Below, piece by piece: positions 1-10,808 of a DNA stretch of 64,000 nucleotides. The stretch covers positions 24,938 to 88,937 of the forward strand of contig NZ_JAUOPE010000017.1 of assembly GCF_030546755.1 (NCBI RefSeq), read 5' to 3'. The notes below the pieces were generated by a model. That model did not search any database. It worked only from the letters and a program-made list of their open reading frames with translations, and had not been told where the DNA came from. Source of the DNA: Colwellia sp. 1_MG-2023. GTDB taxonomy: Bacteria > Pseudomonadota > Gammaproteobacteria > Enterobacterales > Alteromonadaceae. The translations under genes were made by a program, and so were the position numbers. Within the stretch, counting starts at the first letter, position 1. The number at the start of each line of letters is the position of its first letter.

Positions 1-2094
1 ATGATTAAAAAAAATCAAATCGCGAAATTTTCAGGCGGGGTAACGTTAATCAACCAAGAACATACAATAAAAGCCGATGATATTGAGATAAATCGTGAAA
101 ACTCTTTAATTAATGCCCAAGGTAATATCCATTTTCAAAACCAAGGTGTGGATATTTTTGCTTCCCAATTAACTGCCAGTAAAGCGATGCAGGCAACCTT
201 ATTATCTGATTCATCCTATCAATTAGCAGGGAATCCTGGCCATGGTAGTGCCGCTAAAATATCAGTAAATGCTGAAGGTACTTTGTCCTTAATTGATTCA
301 AGCTTTACCACCTGTTACGGCGATACGCCAGACTGGTTAATGCAAGCAAGTGAAATTAATATTTCGGTAAGTGAAAACTATGGCGAAGCTTATAACGCTC
401 GCTTTAAAGTGTTTGATGTTCCTGTTCTTTACATTCCTTATTTTAGTTTTCCTGTCAATAATGAAAGAAAATCAGGCTTTTTATACCCCAAAATTAGCAC
501 AACCAAACGTTCAGGGTTTGAGATAGAAACGCCTTATTATTGGAATATTGCTCCAAATATCGACGCGACTATAACACCAAGATATATGTCAAAACGTGGC
601 ACGCAATTAATCACTGAACTTCGTTATTTATCAGGTTTGCAAAACGGCGCGTTCAATATTGAATACTTGTATAAAGATGACGAATTAAAAGCAAATAATG
701 ACCCAAGATACCTAGCAAGGTTTCAACATACCGGTACTTTTTCAGACAATTACCGAGCCTATATCGATTACACTACCATCAGTGATGACAACTATTTAGT
801 CGATATCAAAAGTAATCAATATAATTCTAATGATGCTTACCTTTACCAAGTAGGAGAACTCGCTTTTTTTGAAAAAAATTGGCAGGCCAAAATCCAACTA
901 CAAGATTTTGAAATACTTGGCGATCATAAAACAAGTTACAAAACAGTTCCTCATATTGAAATTAACAGTTTTCAACCGCTTCCTTTTTTAAATGGGCAAT
1001 TTGATCTTTATTCTGAAATGACTCGTTTTACTACTTCAAACAGAAACTTACCAGAAGCAGAGCGTTATCATTTGGAAGCGGGTGCAATGTTCCCGATATC
1101 AAGTCCGGCATGGTTTTTAAATTCTGAGTTCAAATTATTACAAACCACGTATCGTCAGAAAAGGCTTTCAGCTAATAGTAACTTAGCAGAAAACGTTAAC
1201 CGAACTATCCCAAAAGTTCGCTTTCATGGTGGAATTAACTTTGACCGCGACATGCCATTATTTGGCAAAGATTACATTCAAACACTAGAACCTCAATTAC
1301 AATATCTTTATGTGCCTGATAAAGATCAATCTATGATAGGTGTTTACGACACAACAACCTTGCAAGACGATTATAACGGATTATTTAGAGATCAACGATT
1401 TAGTGGTATTGACCGTATCGCAAAAGCCAATCAATACTCTTGGGGGATAACGAGCCGAATTTTAGATCCTGCCAGTATTGAGTTATTCCGCTTAAGTGTT
1501 GGGCGTATCGTGTATTTGAACAACAGTAATATTGCCGTCGATGCCGAACAAGGTATTGCTGCCGATGAATCAGCGCTGGCCAGTGAAGTATTTATTCAAT
1601 TAAGTCGAAATTGGCAGTTTAGTGGTGACATTCAATATAACACTAAAGATAACATTACCAATAAAAGTCAAACGAGCTTAGATTACTTATTTACAAATAA
1701 TCACTCAATACAATTGAACCATCGTTACAGTCGCAGTGTCTCAGGTACTAAGTTAGAGCAAGCATCACTGTTAACAAACTTTAGTCTGAATAAAGATTGG
1801 CAGTTTGTCGGAAGAATTTCTCAAGACTTACAGAATAAGCGTAGCCTTGAAACCTACGCAGGTTTGCAATATGAAAGTTGCTGTTGGGCGATCCGTTTTG
1901 CATATCATCGTCATATCAACTCAAATATCGATGAAGAAGACTTTATTAATGAAAACCGCGATGAATTCGACAGTGGATTTATGATAGAGTTTATCATCAA
2001 AGGATTAGGTGGCAGTCAAACCTCAATAAATACGAATGAAATGTTCAATGATAGTATTTTTGGTTATAAACGCCCTTATTTTCTCAACAATTAA
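1..2094 (+). CDS. lptD: LPS-assembly protein LptD, 5' end cut by window edge
   Basis: Outer-membrane beta-barrel that, with LptE, inserts lipopolysaccharide into the outer leaflet. The visible 697 residues begin inside the N-terminal OstA-like beta-jellyroll and run through the barrel to the stop. There is no signal peptide and the family is usually some 750-800 residues, so the ATG at base 1 is almost certainly internal and the true start lies upstream of the window. A cysteine near residue 104 ([10 protein letters not shown]) and a late Cys-Cys pair (ESCCWA, about residue 630) match the disulfide cysteines known in LptD. It is followed after 19 bp by surA, the usual order in gammaproteobacteria, where SurA is the chaperone for this barrel. 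Confidence 0.95.
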   Translation: MIKKNQIAKFSGGVTLINQEHTIKADDIEINRENSLINAQGNIHFQNQGVDIFASQLTASKAMQATLLSDSSYQLAGNPGHGSAAKISVNAEGTLSLIDSSFTTCYGDTPDWLMQASEINISVSENYGEAYNARFKVFDVPVLYIPYFSFPVNNERKSGFLYPKISTTKRSGFEIETPYYWNIAPNIDATITPRYMSKRGTQLITELRYLSGLQNGAFNIEYLYKDDELKANNDPRYLARFQHTGTFSDNYRAYIDYTTISDDNYLVDIKSNQYNSNDAYLYQVGELAFFEKNWQAKIQLQDFEILGDHKTSYKTVPHIEINSFQPLPFLNGQFDLYSEMTRFTTSNRNLPEAERYHLEAGAMFPISSPAWFLNSEFKLLQTTYRQKRLSANSNLAENVNRTIPKVRFHGGINFDRDMPLFGKDYIQTLEPQLQYLYVPDKDQSMIGVYDTTTLQDDYNGLFRDQRFSGIDRIAKANQYSWGITSRILDPASIELFRLSVGRIVYLNNSNIAVDAEQGIAADESALASEVFIQLSRNWQFSGDIQYNTKDNITNKSQTSLDYLFTNNHSIQLNHRYSRSVSGTKLEQASLLTNFSLNKDWQFVGRISQDLQNKRSLETYAGLQYESCCWAIRFAYHRHINSNIDEEDFINENRDEFDSGFMIEFIIKGLGGSQTSINTNEMFNDSIFGYKRPYFLNN

Positions 2095-2113
2095 ATGAAG
2101 AATTAAAAATTAC

Positions 2114-3412
2114 ATGAAAACCTTATTTAAAATTATCACCTTAGCTGTAACCACAATGAGTATAACAGCATTAAGTTATGCTAAAGAAACTGAGCTTGAC
2201 CGTGTAGCAGTAATTGTTAATAGCGGTGTAGTCCTTGAGTCAGAAGTTACTGACTTAATTACTAACATCAAGCAGCAAGCTGAAAAAAACAATCAAACGC
2301 TTCCTCGTGATAAAGCCCTTCGTGTTCAGGTAATTGACAAGCTAATTGATGACACTTTAGTTATGGAAATTGGTAGCCGAATGGGGATTCAAGTCAGTGA
2401 TGCTCAACTTGATGACACCATCACCAATATGGCAAGAGAAAACAACTTAACCCTTGAGCAATTTCGTCAAGCCATTGTGAATGACAATCTAGATTACGAA
2501 AAATATCGCGAAAACATTCGAAAAGAACTTATTTCAGGCGAAGTAAGACGCAACAGCGTTCGCCGTAGAATTTATATTTCACCACAAGAAATTGCCAACT
2601 TGCTCACGGTTATGAAAGAACAAACCAACAGCGATATCGAATACCGTTTAGGCCATATCTTAATAGAATTTCCACCAGAGCCAAGCCAAGAAGACATGAA
2701 TGCCGCGAAAGTTCGCGCTGAAAAAGTAATTGCATTATTGAATGACGGAAGTGACTTTGCTCGAATTGCCATTGCATCTTCAGGTGGCGCCAAAGCTCTT
2801 GAAGGGGGAGATTTAGGTTGGAAAAACATCAATGAAATGCCGACATTATTCTCTGAAATTATCGAAGGAAAAGATAAAGGCACAGTATTAGGTCCTATTC
2901 GTACTGGCTTAGGTTTTAGTATTGTAAAAGTTGTTGATATTCGTGGCCGACAAGTGGTTGAAGTTGAAGAAGTACAAGCTCGACATATTTTAATCGAACC
3001 ATCAATTATTTTAAGTGAAGCGAAAGCTGAAGAAACCTTAAAAGAATTAAGAGAGCAAATTATCTCAGGTGAAGCTGAATTTGCAGATTTAGCAAAAGAG
3101 TTCTCTGACGGTCCGACATCAGTAAAAGGTGGCGATTTAGGTTGGGCAGATCCTAGATCATACGACCCTGCTTTTTCGGCTGCTCTTGCGGCGTTAAAAG
3201 TAGATGAAGTCAGCCAACCTTTCCGTTCATCATTTGGTTGGCACATTGCCAAACTGACTGGTCGACGCACATTAGATGCAACTCAACAGATGAATGAAAA
3301 TAAAGCGCATCAATTGCTATATCAACGTAAATTTGGCATGGAAAGCGCGCGTTGGATTAAAGAATTACGCGATGAAGCATATATTGAAATTTTAGCACAG
3401 GACTCAGAATAA
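2114..3412 (+). CDS. surA: Periplasmic chaperone / peptidyl-prolyl isomerase SurA
   Basis: Periplasmic folding factor that escorts outer-membrane beta-barrels, including LptD, to the BAM complex. The 432-residue protein has a signal peptide (about residues 1-23, ending SYA), a SurA N-terminal chaperone domain (about 28-150) and two parvulin PPIase domains (about 173-275 and 285-385), each with the typical HILIE strand. Length is normal for the family. The stop codon overlaps the pdxA start by one base (TAATG), so translation is probably coupled. Expression is probably from the lptD promoter outside the window. Confidence 0.96.
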   Translation: MKTLFKIITLAVTTMSITALSYAKETELDRVAVIVNSGVVLESEVTDLITNIKQQAEKNNQTLPRDKALRVQVIDKLIDDTLVMEIGSRMGIQVSDAQLDDTITNMARENNLTLEQFRQAIVNDNLDYEKYRENIRKELISGEVRRNSVRRRIYISPQEIANLLTVMKEQTNSDIEYRLGHILIEFPPEPSQEDMNAAKVRAEKVIALLNDGSDFARIAIASSGGAKALEGGDLGWKNINEMPTLFSEIIEGKDKGTVLGPIRTGLGFSIVKVVDIRGRQVVEVEEVQARHILIEPSIILSEAKAEETLKELREQIISGEAEFADLAKEFSDGPTSVKGGDLGWADPRSYDPAFSAALAALKVDEVSQPFRSSFGWHIAKLTGRRTLDATQQMNENKAHQLLYQRKFGMESARWIKELRDEAYIEILAQDSE

Positions 3413-4395
3413 TGGTGAGACGTATAGCAGTCACACCGGGAGAACCAGCAGGTATAGGTCCCGATCTTATTATTGAGATGGCTCAAAAAGACTGGCCGGA
3501 ACAAATTATTGTTGTGGCTTCAGAGCAACTATTACGAGATAGAGCAAAAGCGCTCAATGTCGAGTTAAACTTTACCCTTTATGATGAAAGCCTTGCCGCT
3601 ACGCCTCATCAAGCAAATACTTTGACCATATTGCCGATAGAACTAGATTCGCCTTGTATTATAGGTGAGCTTGATTCAGCAAACGGTCATTATGTCGTTG
3701 AAACATTACGCATTGCTTGTGAAAAAAATATCAATGGTGATTTTGATGCTGTTGTAACAGGTCCTGTACATAAAGGTCTGATTAATAAAGCAGGAATCGC
3801 ATTTAGTGGCCATACAGAATACTTTGCTCATCAAGCAAACTGCACAGATGTGGTAATGATGTTAGCAACAGAAGGGCTACGTGTTGCCTTAGTCACCACG
3901 CATATTCCTCTGCAATATGTTTCAAAAGCCATCACGGTAGACAGGCTGAAAAAAGTCACTCAAATTCTTCATCATGATTTAGTGACAAAATTTGGTATTG
4001 CCGAACCTAAAATTTATGTCTGTGGTATTAACCCACATGCAGGTGAAGATGGTCACTTAGGGCGAGAAGAAATTGAAGTGGTGAACCCTGCCCTTGATGA
4101 ACTTCGTGCCGAAGGTATTAATGCTATAGGCCCCTTACCAGCAGACACTATTTTCCAAGAAAAATACTTATCAAAAGCCGATGCCATTTTAAGCATGTAC
4201 CACGACCAAGGATTACCCGTGTTAAAATATAAAGGCTTTGGCAAATCGGTAAATATTACCTTAGGTTTGCCTTTTATTCGTACGTCGGTTGATCACGGTA
4301 CTGCAGTAGAATTAGCGGGAACAGGTCAAGCTGATGCAGGTAGTTTTTATCAAGCAATTAATACCGCGATAACGTTAGCAAACAATCAAACTTAA
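3412..4395 (+). CDS. pdxA: 4-hydroxythreonine-4-phosphate dehydrogenase PdxA
   Basis: NAD-dependent oxidation of 4-phosphohydroxy-L-threonine in the DXP-dependent pathway to pyridoxal phosphate; cytosolic. The 327 residues match the family length. Visible motifs are [11 protein letters not shown] at the N terminus, TGPVHKG and SGHTEYFAH in the substrate/metal region, [14 protein letters not shown] and YHDQGLP, which carry the conserved metal-binding histidines. The ATG overlaps the surA stop by one base. rsmA follows after 54 bp. Confidence 0.96.
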   Translation: MVRRIAVTPGEPAGIGPDLIIEMAQKDWPEQIIVVASEQLLRDRAKALNVELNFTLYDESLAATPHQANTLTILPIELDSPCIIGELDSANGHYVVETLRIACEKNINGDFDAVVTGPVHKGLINKAGIAFSGHTEYFAHQANCTDVVMMLATEGLRVALVTTHIPLQYVSKAITVDRLKKVTQILHHDLVTKFGIAEPKIYVCGINPHAGEDGHLGREEIEVVNPALDELRAEGINAIGPLPADTIFQEKYLSKADAILSMYHDQGLPVLKYKGFGKSVNITLGLPFIRTSVDHGTAVELAGTGQADAGSFYQAINTAITLANNQT

Positions 4396-4449
4396 ATAGC
4401 GCACCAAGATATCTAGTAAAATGATCATCTGGTTTAATTAGAGAAAACA

Positions 4450-5277
4450 ATGAGCAAAAACTCACATTTAGGTCACCAAGCTAAAAAAAGGTTTGGACAA
4501 AATTTTCTTCACAATGACGCTATTATTAGTCAAATTGTTGATGCTATCAATCCTGAACCAAGCGACAACCTTGTAGAAATAGGACCTGGTTTAGGTGCAC
4601 TAACCGAACCCGTTATTGAACGTGCCGGTGATATATCTGTGGTAGAATTAGACCGAGATTTAGCGCATCGTTTACGCTATCACCCTTTTATTGCTAAACA
4701 TTTAACCATTTACGAGCAAGATGCACTAAAGTTTGATTTTGCTAGTTTAGCGAGCGATGACCGACCTTTAAGAATTTTCGGAAATTTACCTTATAATATT
4801 TCGACCCCGTTAATTTTTCACCTATTGTCTTTTAAAGACAAAGTTAAAGACATGCATTTTATGTTACAAAAAGAAGTCGTAGAACGGATGGCATCTGGAC
4901 ATAACTGTAAAGCATTTGGTCGATTATCAATCATGACGCAATACCAGTGTCAGGTAATGCCTGTGATGGAAATTGGTCCAGAAGCCTTTATGCCGCCACC
5001 AAAAGTTGATTCTGCGATTGTTCGATTAATTCCACATAAAACGATTAAGAATCCAGTAAAAGATCTAAAAGCACTGAATCAAGTTTGTTTAACGGCCTTC
5101 AACCAGCGTAGAAAAACTATCAGAAATAGTTTTAAAAAACTGATCCCCGTTGAACAATTAATTGCCATGGAGCTTGATCCTACGCTACGTCCAGAAAATT
5201 TAGCGTTAGATGACTATATTAAACTTGCAAACTTTATTACTGATAATCCAGTAACCGATAACCCTGTTGGCAAATAA
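4450..5277 (+). CDS. rsmA: 16S rRNA dimethyladenosine transferase RsmA (KsgA)
   Basis: Dimethylates the two adjacent adenines in the 3'-terminal loop of 16S rRNA (A1518/A1519 in E. coli numbering), a late step of 30S maturation. The 275-residue protein opens with KKRFGQNFL, has the SAM-binding motif [11 protein letters not shown] near residue 40 and the adenine-methylase motif NLPYNIS near residue 114. The C-terminal helical domain includes [18 protein letters not shown] ribosome-binding site lies before the ATG. The C terminus carries a short internal repeat ([10 protein letters not shown]). apaG starts one base after the stop. Confidence 0.96.
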   Translation: MSKNSHLGHQAKKRFGQNFLHNDAIISQIVDAINPEPSDNLVEIGPGLGALTEPVIERAGDISVVELDRDLAHRLRYHPFIAKHLTIYEQDALKFDFASLASDDRPLRIFGNLPYNISTPLIFHLLSFKDKVKDMHFMLQKEVVERMASGHNCKAFGRLSIMTQYQCQVMPVMEIGPEAFMPPPKVDSAIVRLIPHKTIKNPVKDLKALNQVCLTAFNQRRKTIRNSFKKLIPVEQLIAMELDPTLRPENLALDDYIKLANFITDNPVTDNPVGK

Positions 5278-5278
5278 C

Positions 5279-5698
5279 ATGACTGATATTTCATCAAGTG
5301 AATTAGCACAAAATTTAACGCTAGCCAAAAACTCAAATGTGAAGGTTTCGGTTAGTACTAAATACATTCCAGAGCATTCTAACGAATTAGAAAAACGTTA
5401 TGTGTTTAGTTATACCATAACCATAACCAATAACAGCGAAGAAAATGTAAAACTGTTAACACGCTATTGGTTGATTACTGATGCCAATGAAGATACGTCA
5501 ACGGTTGCAGGTGAGGGAGTGATAGGTAAACAACCCACGATTCCGCCGAATAAATCTTTTGTTTATACCAGTGGCTGCGTATTAAAAACTCCGGTTGGTA
5601 CTATGCAAGGGCATTATCAAATGCTAACCAAGCAAAATCAAAATATTCAAGTTGAAATTCCAGTCTTTCGTCTTGCGCTACCCAATATACTCAATTAA
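5279..5698 (+). CDS. apaG: ApaG (DUF525) protein
   Basis: Small single-domain ApaG/DUF525 protein with an immunoglobulin-like beta fold, encoded with apaH and rsmA in many proteobacteria; its biochemical role is unsettled. Family landmarks are KRYVFSYTITI, LLTRYWLITDA, GEGVIGKQP, YTSGCVLKTPVGTMQGHY and PVFRLALP. I take the ATG at 5279 (139 residues), one base after the rsmA stop. A TTG twelve bases earlier is in frame but would overlap rsmA and has no better ribosome-binding site. apaH begins two bases after the stop. Confidence 0.93.
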   Translation: MTDISSSELAQNLTLAKNSNVKVSVSTKYIPEHSNELEKRYVFSYTITITNNSEENVKLLTRYWLITDANEDTSTVAGEGVIGKQPTIPPNKSFVYTSGCVLKTPVGTMQGHYQMLTKQNQNIQVEIPVFRLALPNILN

Positions 5699-5700
5699 TT

Positions 5701-6522
5701 ATGGCAATTTATTTTGTTGGTGATATTCAAGGATGTTACAGCGAATTAAAAGCTCTGTTGCAGCAAGTAAACTTTTCCACTGAAAATGACCAATTATGGG
5801 TCGCCGGTGACATGGTCGCTCGCGGTCCAAACTCCTATAAAACACTCAAATATTTAATGTCGCTAGGCGACAGCGTCAAAGCCGTATTAGGAAATCACGA
5901 TTTACACTTATTAGCCATTTATGCGGGCATAAAAAAAGCTAAAAAATCTGATTATTTAGCCCCCTTATTATCTGCCCCTGATGTAGATAAATTAATCCAT
6001 TGGTTAACTCAACAACCTTTGCTTAGAAAGTTACCTGATGAAAATGTGTATATGTCTCACGCTGGTCTCCCACCACAATGGACAATAGAGAGCGCAATTT
6101 CAGCTGCTCGATCTGCTGAGAAAAAAATCAGCTCCTCACAGCGGAATAAATGGTTAGCTAGAATGTATGGCGAAAAGCCAAATGATTGGTATCAAGCAAA
6201 AACGAAAACAGAAAAATTTAGGTATACTATCAACGGCCTCACGCGAATGAGATACTGCTATTTAGATGGCAAATTAGAGTTTAACTGTAAAACAGCCCCC
6301 GAAGATGCAACCGATAACATAAAACCTTGGTATGAGTTAACAACAAATCAGATACAAAATTATCAATGGATCTTCGGCCACTGGGCCGCTTTAATGGGTA
6401 AAATTAATGTTGAAGGCCTTTATGCATTAGACACTGGCTGCGTTTGGGGTGGGCACCTCACACTTTTACGTTGGCATGATAAAGCGATTTTTGTAGAAAA
6501 ATCACATAAAATCTTACGATAA
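5701..6522 (+). CDS. apaH: Diadenosine tetraphosphatase ApaH, symmetrical
   Basis: Metallophosphoesterase that hydrolyses Ap4A to two ADP and also removes Np4-type RNA caps in enterobacteria. The 273-residue protein shows the phosphoesterase blocks GDIQGCYSEL (residues 8-17), GDMVARGPNS and GNHDLHLL, with the expected Asp/His metal ligands, and later SHAGLPP and FGHWAALMG. Last gene of the lptD-apaH run; about 140 bp separate it from the chemoreceptor gene. Confidence 0.96.
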   Translation: MAIYFVGDIQGCYSELKALLQQVNFSTENDQLWVAGDMVARGPNSYKTLKYLMSLGDSVKAVLGNHDLHLLAIYAGIKKAKKSDYLAPLLSAPDVDKLIHWLTQQPLLRKLPDENVYMSHAGLPPQWTIESAISAARSAEKKISSSQRNKWLARMYGEKPNDWYQAKTKTEKFRYTINGLTRMRYCYLDGKLEFNCKTAPEDATDNIKPWYELTTNQIQNYQWIFGHWAALMGKINVEGLYALDTGCVWGGHLTLLRWHDKAIFVEKSHKILR

Positions 6523-6549
6523 AGCAATAACTAAAGGTGAAAATCATTT

Positions 6550-6571
6550 AAAGATTGGTATACTAATCTTT
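6550..6571. promoter_or_regulatory. 22-bp near-perfect palindrome upstream of chemoreceptor
   Basis: AAAGATT (6550-6556) and AATCTTT (6565-6571) are exact inverted repeats around a self-complementary GTATAC core, with one mismatched pair. There is no T-run, so a terminator is unlikely. It lies 28 bp after apaH and 95 bp before the chemoreceptor ATG, where a dimeric regulator could bind. The regulator is not known. Confidence 0.4.
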
Positions 6572-6590
6572 CAGGGAAGTATTATTTTTA

Positions 6591-6619
6591 TTATTATGCG
6601 TTTCGAAAACGAATAATAA
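6591..6619. promoter_or_regulatory. 29-bp hairpin/dyad upstream of chemoreceptor
   Basis: Two 13-base arms (6591-6603 and 6607-6619), complementary at 12 of 13 positions, flank a three-base loop with a TTTCGAAA centre. No U-run follows, so it is either an operator or a 5'-UTR hairpin. It ends 46 bp before the chemoreceptor start. Confidence 0.4.
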
Positions 6620-6665
6620 GGACATATTTCACTAAAACTCTAACTATATACAACTGGTGACGTAA

Positions 6666-8684
6666 ATGAACTTAACTGTTGCAATGAAAATAATTGGTGG
6701 CTTCGCCATTATTTCGCTTTTACTTATAATTACTAGCGTTATTTCGCTGAGTAATTTAAATAATATTAATGACGCTACCTCTACTCAAAGCGAATTAGCT
6801 ATTCCAACGTTAAGTGGTAGTACGGAATTAGCTAACGAATTAATTCAAATTGGCAACTTAACACTTAGAGCTTATTATCAAACTGAACTCACTCCTTTAT
6901 CAAATAATTTAACAAGTTATAACGAGATAAATTCAAGCTTTGCGAATAATCTAAAGAAATTAAAAGTCATCGTGAAAAGTGAACAAAACCTTTTAAGTAA
7001 CCTCTCAAAAGTAGATAGCATTTATTCAACCTTACAAAGCGATATTGATGCGGTTTTCGAAAATCGAAAAATTAGCATTGAGCAACGTGCTCTCTTAATC
7101 GACAACGTTGATTTATTAGAAGAAAAAGCAGATGACACGACCACCCTAATGCTTGATTTAGCGGATCATGATCTCGCTGACACTAAACTACAAAGAGCTG
7201 TAGAATTGGGCGAGCAGTTAGAAACTTACCTTAATGCCATAGTTTCATCAGCATTAGAGTTTCGTGGTTTGATCAATCCACAATCAGCTGAAATTGTCGA
7301 AAAAGAAATCAATAACTCTTTTAACGATGTTAACCGTGTAATCGCTGAAATTAATGCGGAACTAACCACAAATAACGCAGATGATATTGCCGAAGACGTA
7401 AATTCTTCTATTTCAAGTCTTTCAAGATTACTCACCAGTAGCGAAAGTATTTTCAATCAAAAAACCACACAATTAAATGCATTAGCCTCAGCCACAGAAA
7501 AACTTGACGCAGCAGAAAAAGATATCAAGAGTGTTAATGAGATTTTAGCTAAGCAAGTTGAATTAGCGAATCTAACAACTAAATCTTCAAGCACATTAGT
7601 CGCTGACTCTGTCAGTGATGGCAATACCTTAACAGTTATTCTTATGGTGATTTCAATTGGTTTAGCCGTAGTAATTGCGTGGTTTACGCTAATCAGTATT
7701 ACTCGACCATTATCACGTGTTAACGAAATGTTGAACATTGTCTCTTCAGGAGATTTATCAAGAAAACTTGATGAAAGCGGTAAAGATGAATTCGCTCAGT
7801 TATCAAAAAACTGTAATTTATTAATCGACAGTTTACGTAACTTAATAAACGGTATTGTCAGTCGCTCTACTCAACTTGCCACTGCTGCAGAGCAAACTTC
7901 AGCGGTTACTGCACAAAGTACCACGGCGATTGAGGAGCAACGAACCCAAGTAGAACAAGCAGCCTCGGCGACAACTGAAATGAGTAGCACTTCACAAAGT
8001 GTACTTTCAAGTGCTAATGATGCATTAGGTGAAATCAAACAAGCTGATGATGAAGCGGAACGCGTAAAAGGTATCTCAGATAGAAACCGTAAAACGATTG
8101 AACTTCTTGCTAACGAAGTTGAAGATGCATCACAAGTGATTAATAAACTTCAACAAGACAGTGCTTCAATCGGTGGTATTCTTGACGTTATTCGCGGTAT
8201 TGCTGAACAAACAAACTTACTTGCATTAAACGCGGCTATTGAAGCAGCACGAGCAGGTGAGCAAGGTCGTGGTTTCGCAGTTGTTGCAGATGAAGTTAGA
8301 ACGTTAGCCAGTCGAACACAAGAATCTACACAAGAAATTCAAAATATGATCGAAGTATTACAAACAGGTGCTGAGAAAGCGGTAACTGTGATGAATACCG
8401 GTAAAAAACAAGCGGCTGATTGTGTCATTCAAAGTGAAGAAGCAGATAAAGCACTTGAAACAATTACTCATGCTGTTCATGAAGCGTTTGATCGAAGTTC
8501 TACCATTGCAACTGCGGCAGAAGAGCAAAGCGCGGTAGCACATGAAATCAGTGAAAATCTAGAATCGATTGTAGCAATCGCAGAACAAACGACTGCCGGT
8601 TCAAAACAAACGGCTGAATCAAGTAGTGAAGTTGCAAGACTTGCTGAAGAGCTACAGTTATCAGTTCAAGAGTTTAAACTTTAA
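6666..8684 (+). CDS. Methyl-accepting chemotaxis protein
   Basis: Transmembrane chemoreceptor controlling CheA through a cytoplasmic coiled-coil hairpin. The 672 residues comprise TM1 (about 8-29), a long helical periplasmic region (about 30-315), TM2 (about 319-343), a HAMP domain (about 343-395) and the signalling domain. The highly conserved hairpin tip, [21 protein letters not shown], lies near residues 510-530. The periplasmic part is rich in Asn, Ser and Leu and looks all-helical, like a four-helix-bundle sensor; the ligand cannot be told. It ends in VQEFKL with no CheR-docking pentapeptide. Monocistronic, with a strong terminator behind it. Confidence 0.93.
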   Translation: MNLTVAMKIIGGFAIISLLLIITSVISLSNLNNINDATSTQSELAIPTLSGSTELANELIQIGNLTLRAYYQTELTPLSNNLTSYNEINSSFANNLKKLKVIVKSEQNLLSNLSKVDSIYSTLQSDIDAVFENRKISIEQRALLIDNVDLLEEKADDTTTLMLDLADHDLADTKLQRAVELGEQLETYLNAIVSSALEFRGLINPQSAEIVEKEINNSFNDVNRVIAEINAELTTNNADDIAEDVNSSISSLSRLLTSSESIFNQKTTQLNALASATEKLDAAEKDIKSVNEILAKQVELANLTTKSSSTLVADSVSDGNTLTVILMVISIGLAVVIAWFTLISITRPLSRVNEMLNIVSSGDLSRKLDESGKDEFAQLSKNCNLLIDSLRNLINGIVSRSTQLATAAEQTSAVTAQSTTAIEEQRTQVEQAASATTEMSSTSQSVLSSANDALGEIKQADDEAERVKGISDRNRKTIELLANEVEDASQVINKLQQDSASIGGILDVIRGIAEQTNLLALNAAIEAARAGEQGRGFAVVADEVRTLASRTQESTQEIQNMIEVLQTGAEKAVTVMNTGKKQAADCVIQSEEADKALETITHAVHEAFDRSSTIATAAEEQSAVAHEISENLESIVAIAEQTTAGSKQTAESSSEVARLAEELQLSVQEFKL

Positions 8685-8732
8685 CTTTCTAGAAAATATA
8701 TCCGTAGAAAACGGTTCAAAGGCAGAAATAAC

Positions 8733-8765
8733 AAAGGCTAGTATTGATAAAATACTAGCCTTTTT
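8733..8765 (+). terminator. Rho-independent terminator after chemoreceptor gene
   Basis: A 13-bp stem (AAAGGCTAGTATT paired with AATACTAGCCTTT) with a short loop is followed by a T-run. It sits between the convergent chemoreceptor and Hpt genes. Confidence 0.85.
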
Positions 8766-8782
8766 AATAAGTGAATAGACGA

Positions 8783-9178
8783 TTAACTTTGCTTAGACAT
8801 CCAAGCAGTGAAACTATTTATTGCGGCTTTATTAAGATCATCTAATTCTGCAAGGTAAGTTTTCTTAAGCTCCCACGCTTCGCTTGATTTTTCAATCGCA
8901 ACCAATTTAGCATGTACGGCTGTTAACCCAACACTTCCTGTTGCACCTTTCATTTTATGACATGACTCTTGCCATAACGTTTGTGAACATGCCGTTAGCG
9001 CTTCTTCAATACTTTTTAAATACACGACAGATTGTTGAATATATAAATCTAACATCTGCTGAACAATGTCCCTGCCGAGGTTTTCTACATACCCAGCAAG
9101 CAAATTGGCATCTAACCCATTAATATTATTCACAAATTTTATCCCTACTTTATTATTAGTTCTATTGTAACAACTCAT
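8783..9178 (-). CDS. Lone Hpt (histidine phosphotransfer) domain protein
   Basis: Small phosphotransfer protein expected to carry phosphate between a hybrid histidine kinase and a response regulator. The Hpt motif is CHKMKGATGSVGL, with His74 as the probable phosphorylated residue and the usual following Lys/Gly. The 131 residues run from the ATG at 9178. A GTG at 9133, giving MNNINGLDANLL, is preceded by an AGGG sequence nine bases upstream and may be the true start (116 residues). No kinase or receiver gene is adjacent, so the partner is elsewhere. It is convergent with the chemoreceptor gene. Confidence 0.85.
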   Translation of the reverse strand: MSCYNRTNNKVGIKFVNNINGLDANLLAGYVENLGRDIVQQMLDLYIQQSVVYLKSIEEALTACSQTLWQESCHKMKGATGSVGLTAVHAKLVAIEKSSEAWELKKTYLAELDDLNKAAINSFTAWMSKQS

Positions 9179-9425
9179 CGAAAAAAGTCATTAGTGATTT
9201 AATAATAACCGAATTGCTAATAGGATTAAATATTCAAGATTTCATCCCTCTACCCCGCCATTTATATTGCATTTATCGGTAAATTCCTTCAAAATAGCCG
9301 CCTTTTATCGGGTATATCAAATAATCTCGCTTTAGAGATAATTTAGAATAGCCACCTAATCTTATTATTATGACTGAAGTTAGAGAGTCCTAGCCCTTTA
9401 CATAATACGACACCTCGGAGAAACC

Positions 9426-10349
9426 ATGTCTACATCAATGCCTGATATTGCTAACCATACCACTGCCCAAACTGAAGGGACGTTGGACTGGGTTGGCATG
9501 AGTAATATAGAAATGCCTATTATGCTCGCTTCAAAAGGTGAATCTCCTCGCATGGTTTCAGCCTTTGTTGACGCTTTTGTTAATTTAAACGATCCGCAAG
9601 CGAAAGGCATTCATATGTCTCGCTTGTATTTATTATTGGATGACCTTTCAAATAATAATGAATTAAATTATCAAAGTTTAGTTAGCTTACTTAATGGTTT
9701 TATCAGTAGCCATCAAGAATTAAGTGATAATGCTAAGGTCGTATTTAATTGTGATTTTCACTTACGAAGAAAGTCGCTTATTAGTGGTAAACAAGGTTGG
9801 AAAGCGTATCCAATTACTATCACAGGATTATTAAGCCAAGGTAAATTATCTATTGAACTTGCTGTTGATGTTAGATATTCGTCAACATGCCCATGCTCGG
9901 CTGCACTTGCTAGACAGTTGATTCAAAAAGCGTTTAAAGAAAAGTTTACTCAAGACGATGTTAATCTTGAAGATATTCACCAATGGCTTGGCACTACCGA
10001 TGGTGTCGTTGCGACACCGCATAGTCAGCGTTCCGTGGCAGAAGTTAAAGTGAAGTTAAATGCATCCACTACAGAATTTCCGATCACAGATATTGTTGAT
10101 TTAGTTGAAAACGCTTTAAAAACCCCAGTTCAAGCAGCCGTTAAACGCGAAGATGAACAAGAGTTTGCTCGACTTAATGGTCAAAACTTAATGTTTTGTG
10201 AAGATGCTGCCCGACGTTTACAACATGCCATGAATTTAACAACTGAGTTTGACGACTTTTGGCTTAAAATAAACCATTTAGAATCGTTACATGCTCATGA
10301 CGCTGTCAGTGTCACAACCAAAGGTGTTATCGGCGGATACCAACCTTAA
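9426..10349 (+). CDS. folE2: GTP cyclohydrolase I, type IB (FolE2)
   Basis: First step of folate (and possibly queuosine) synthesis: GTP to 7,8-dihydroneopterin triphosphate plus formate. It belongs to the FolE2/COG1469 family, which uses various divalent metals rather than strictly zinc. The 307-residue protein opens with MPDIA..., then [13 protein letters not shown], and carries the conserved cysteine block [13 protein letters not shown] near residue 155. Ends ...GYQP as is usual. A CTCGGAG ribosome-binding site precedes the ATG. folE2 is often Zur-regulated; I see no clear Zur-type dyad in the 247 bp upstream. Confidence 0.94.
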   Translation: MSTSMPDIANHTTAQTEGTLDWVGMSNIEMPIMLASKGESPRMVSAFVDAFVNLNDPQAKGIHMSRLYLLLDDLSNNNELNYQSLVSLLNGFISSHQELSDNAKVVFNCDFHLRRKSLISGKQGWKAYPITITGLLSQGKLSIELAVDVRYSSTCPCSAALARQLIQKAFKEKFTQDDVNLEDIHQWLGTTDGVVATPHSQRSVAEVKVKLNASTTEFPITDIVDLVENALKTPVQAAVKREDEQEFARLNGQNLMFCEDAARRLQHAMNLTTEFDDFWLKINHLESLHAHDAVSVTTKGVIGGYQP

Positions 10350-10371
10350 AGTTAATTTAGAAAACCTAGTT

Positions 10372-10400
10372 AAAAAAACCAACAATTTGTTGGTTTTTTT
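10372..10400 (+). terminator. Terminator after folE2
   Basis: AAAAAAACCAACA and TGTTGGTTTTTTT form a 13-bp stem with a three-base loop. The A-run and T-run make it potentially bidirectional. Confidence 0.88.
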
Positions 10401-10733
10401 ATATCCTTAATTCTTTTCAATAACTTATCAAATCTTGTATAGACAAGGTGAATAAAATTTGAATAAAACTTTTTATTCATCAAACGTACAAACTTTCAAC
10501 AAAAAACTGTAATAAAATTTCATTTTCGCTATAATTTCATATCAAAAAACGAATTCAACGAATATTTCATCGCAAATAAAAACTTTACCAGCTGGTCAAT
10601 AGATAGCTTTAACCAGTAAATACAATAAGTTATAGAAATGTAAAAAAATTACGAGCAAAAACTCTATTTTTATTGACCTTTGCTAGATAAATGTTTAATG
10701 TTAGCGGTTCCCCTTGGGTAAAAAACAGAGTAA

Positions 10734-10752
10734 TTATGCAAATTTTGCATAA
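10734..10752. promoter_or_regulatory. 19-bp perfect palindrome upstream of gltB
   Basis: TTATGCAAA, a central T, then TTTGCATAA: an exact 9+1+9 inverted repeat ending 56 bp before the gltB start. Candidate operator for a dimeric regulator of glutamate synthase; the regulator is not identified. Confidence 0.5.
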
Positions 10753-10808
10753 CTTTATTCTTTTCTTAACTCTGTCACCAAGCCGGTATTATATTTAGGA
10801 GAGACAAC

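Larger units (their letters stand above)
10350..10808 (+). promoter_or_regulatory. 459-bp gltBD upstream region
   Basis: After the folE2 terminator this AT-rich stretch has no credible gene. It holds TGAAT half-sites at 10449 and 10460 and an ATTCA half-site at 10475. These resemble loosely spaced ArgR-box halves; ArgR is among the known regulators of E. coli gltBDF. GAATAAAA and TTTTATTC form a dyad at 10461-10478. A separate 19-bp perfect palindrome lies at 10734-10752. A GGAGA ribosome-binding site precedes the gltB ATG. I recognise no riboswitch. Confidence 0.5.

Noticed and set aside
1..3. ATG at the first base as the lptD start
   Set aside because: No signal peptide and the OstA-like domain is already under way, so it is an internal Met at the window edge.
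2572..3270. Long open frame of 232 codons opposite surA
   Set aside because: Serine/proline-rich shadow of the well-supported surA reading frame; no ribosome-binding site and no recognisable domain.
9179..9425. Zur box upstream of folE2
   Set aside because: folE2 is often Zur-controlled, but I found no TGTTATA-type dyad here.
10350..10808. Riboswitch or glutamine-responsive leader before gltB
   Set aside because: No recognisable conserved aptamer core; only DNA palindromes and half-sites.
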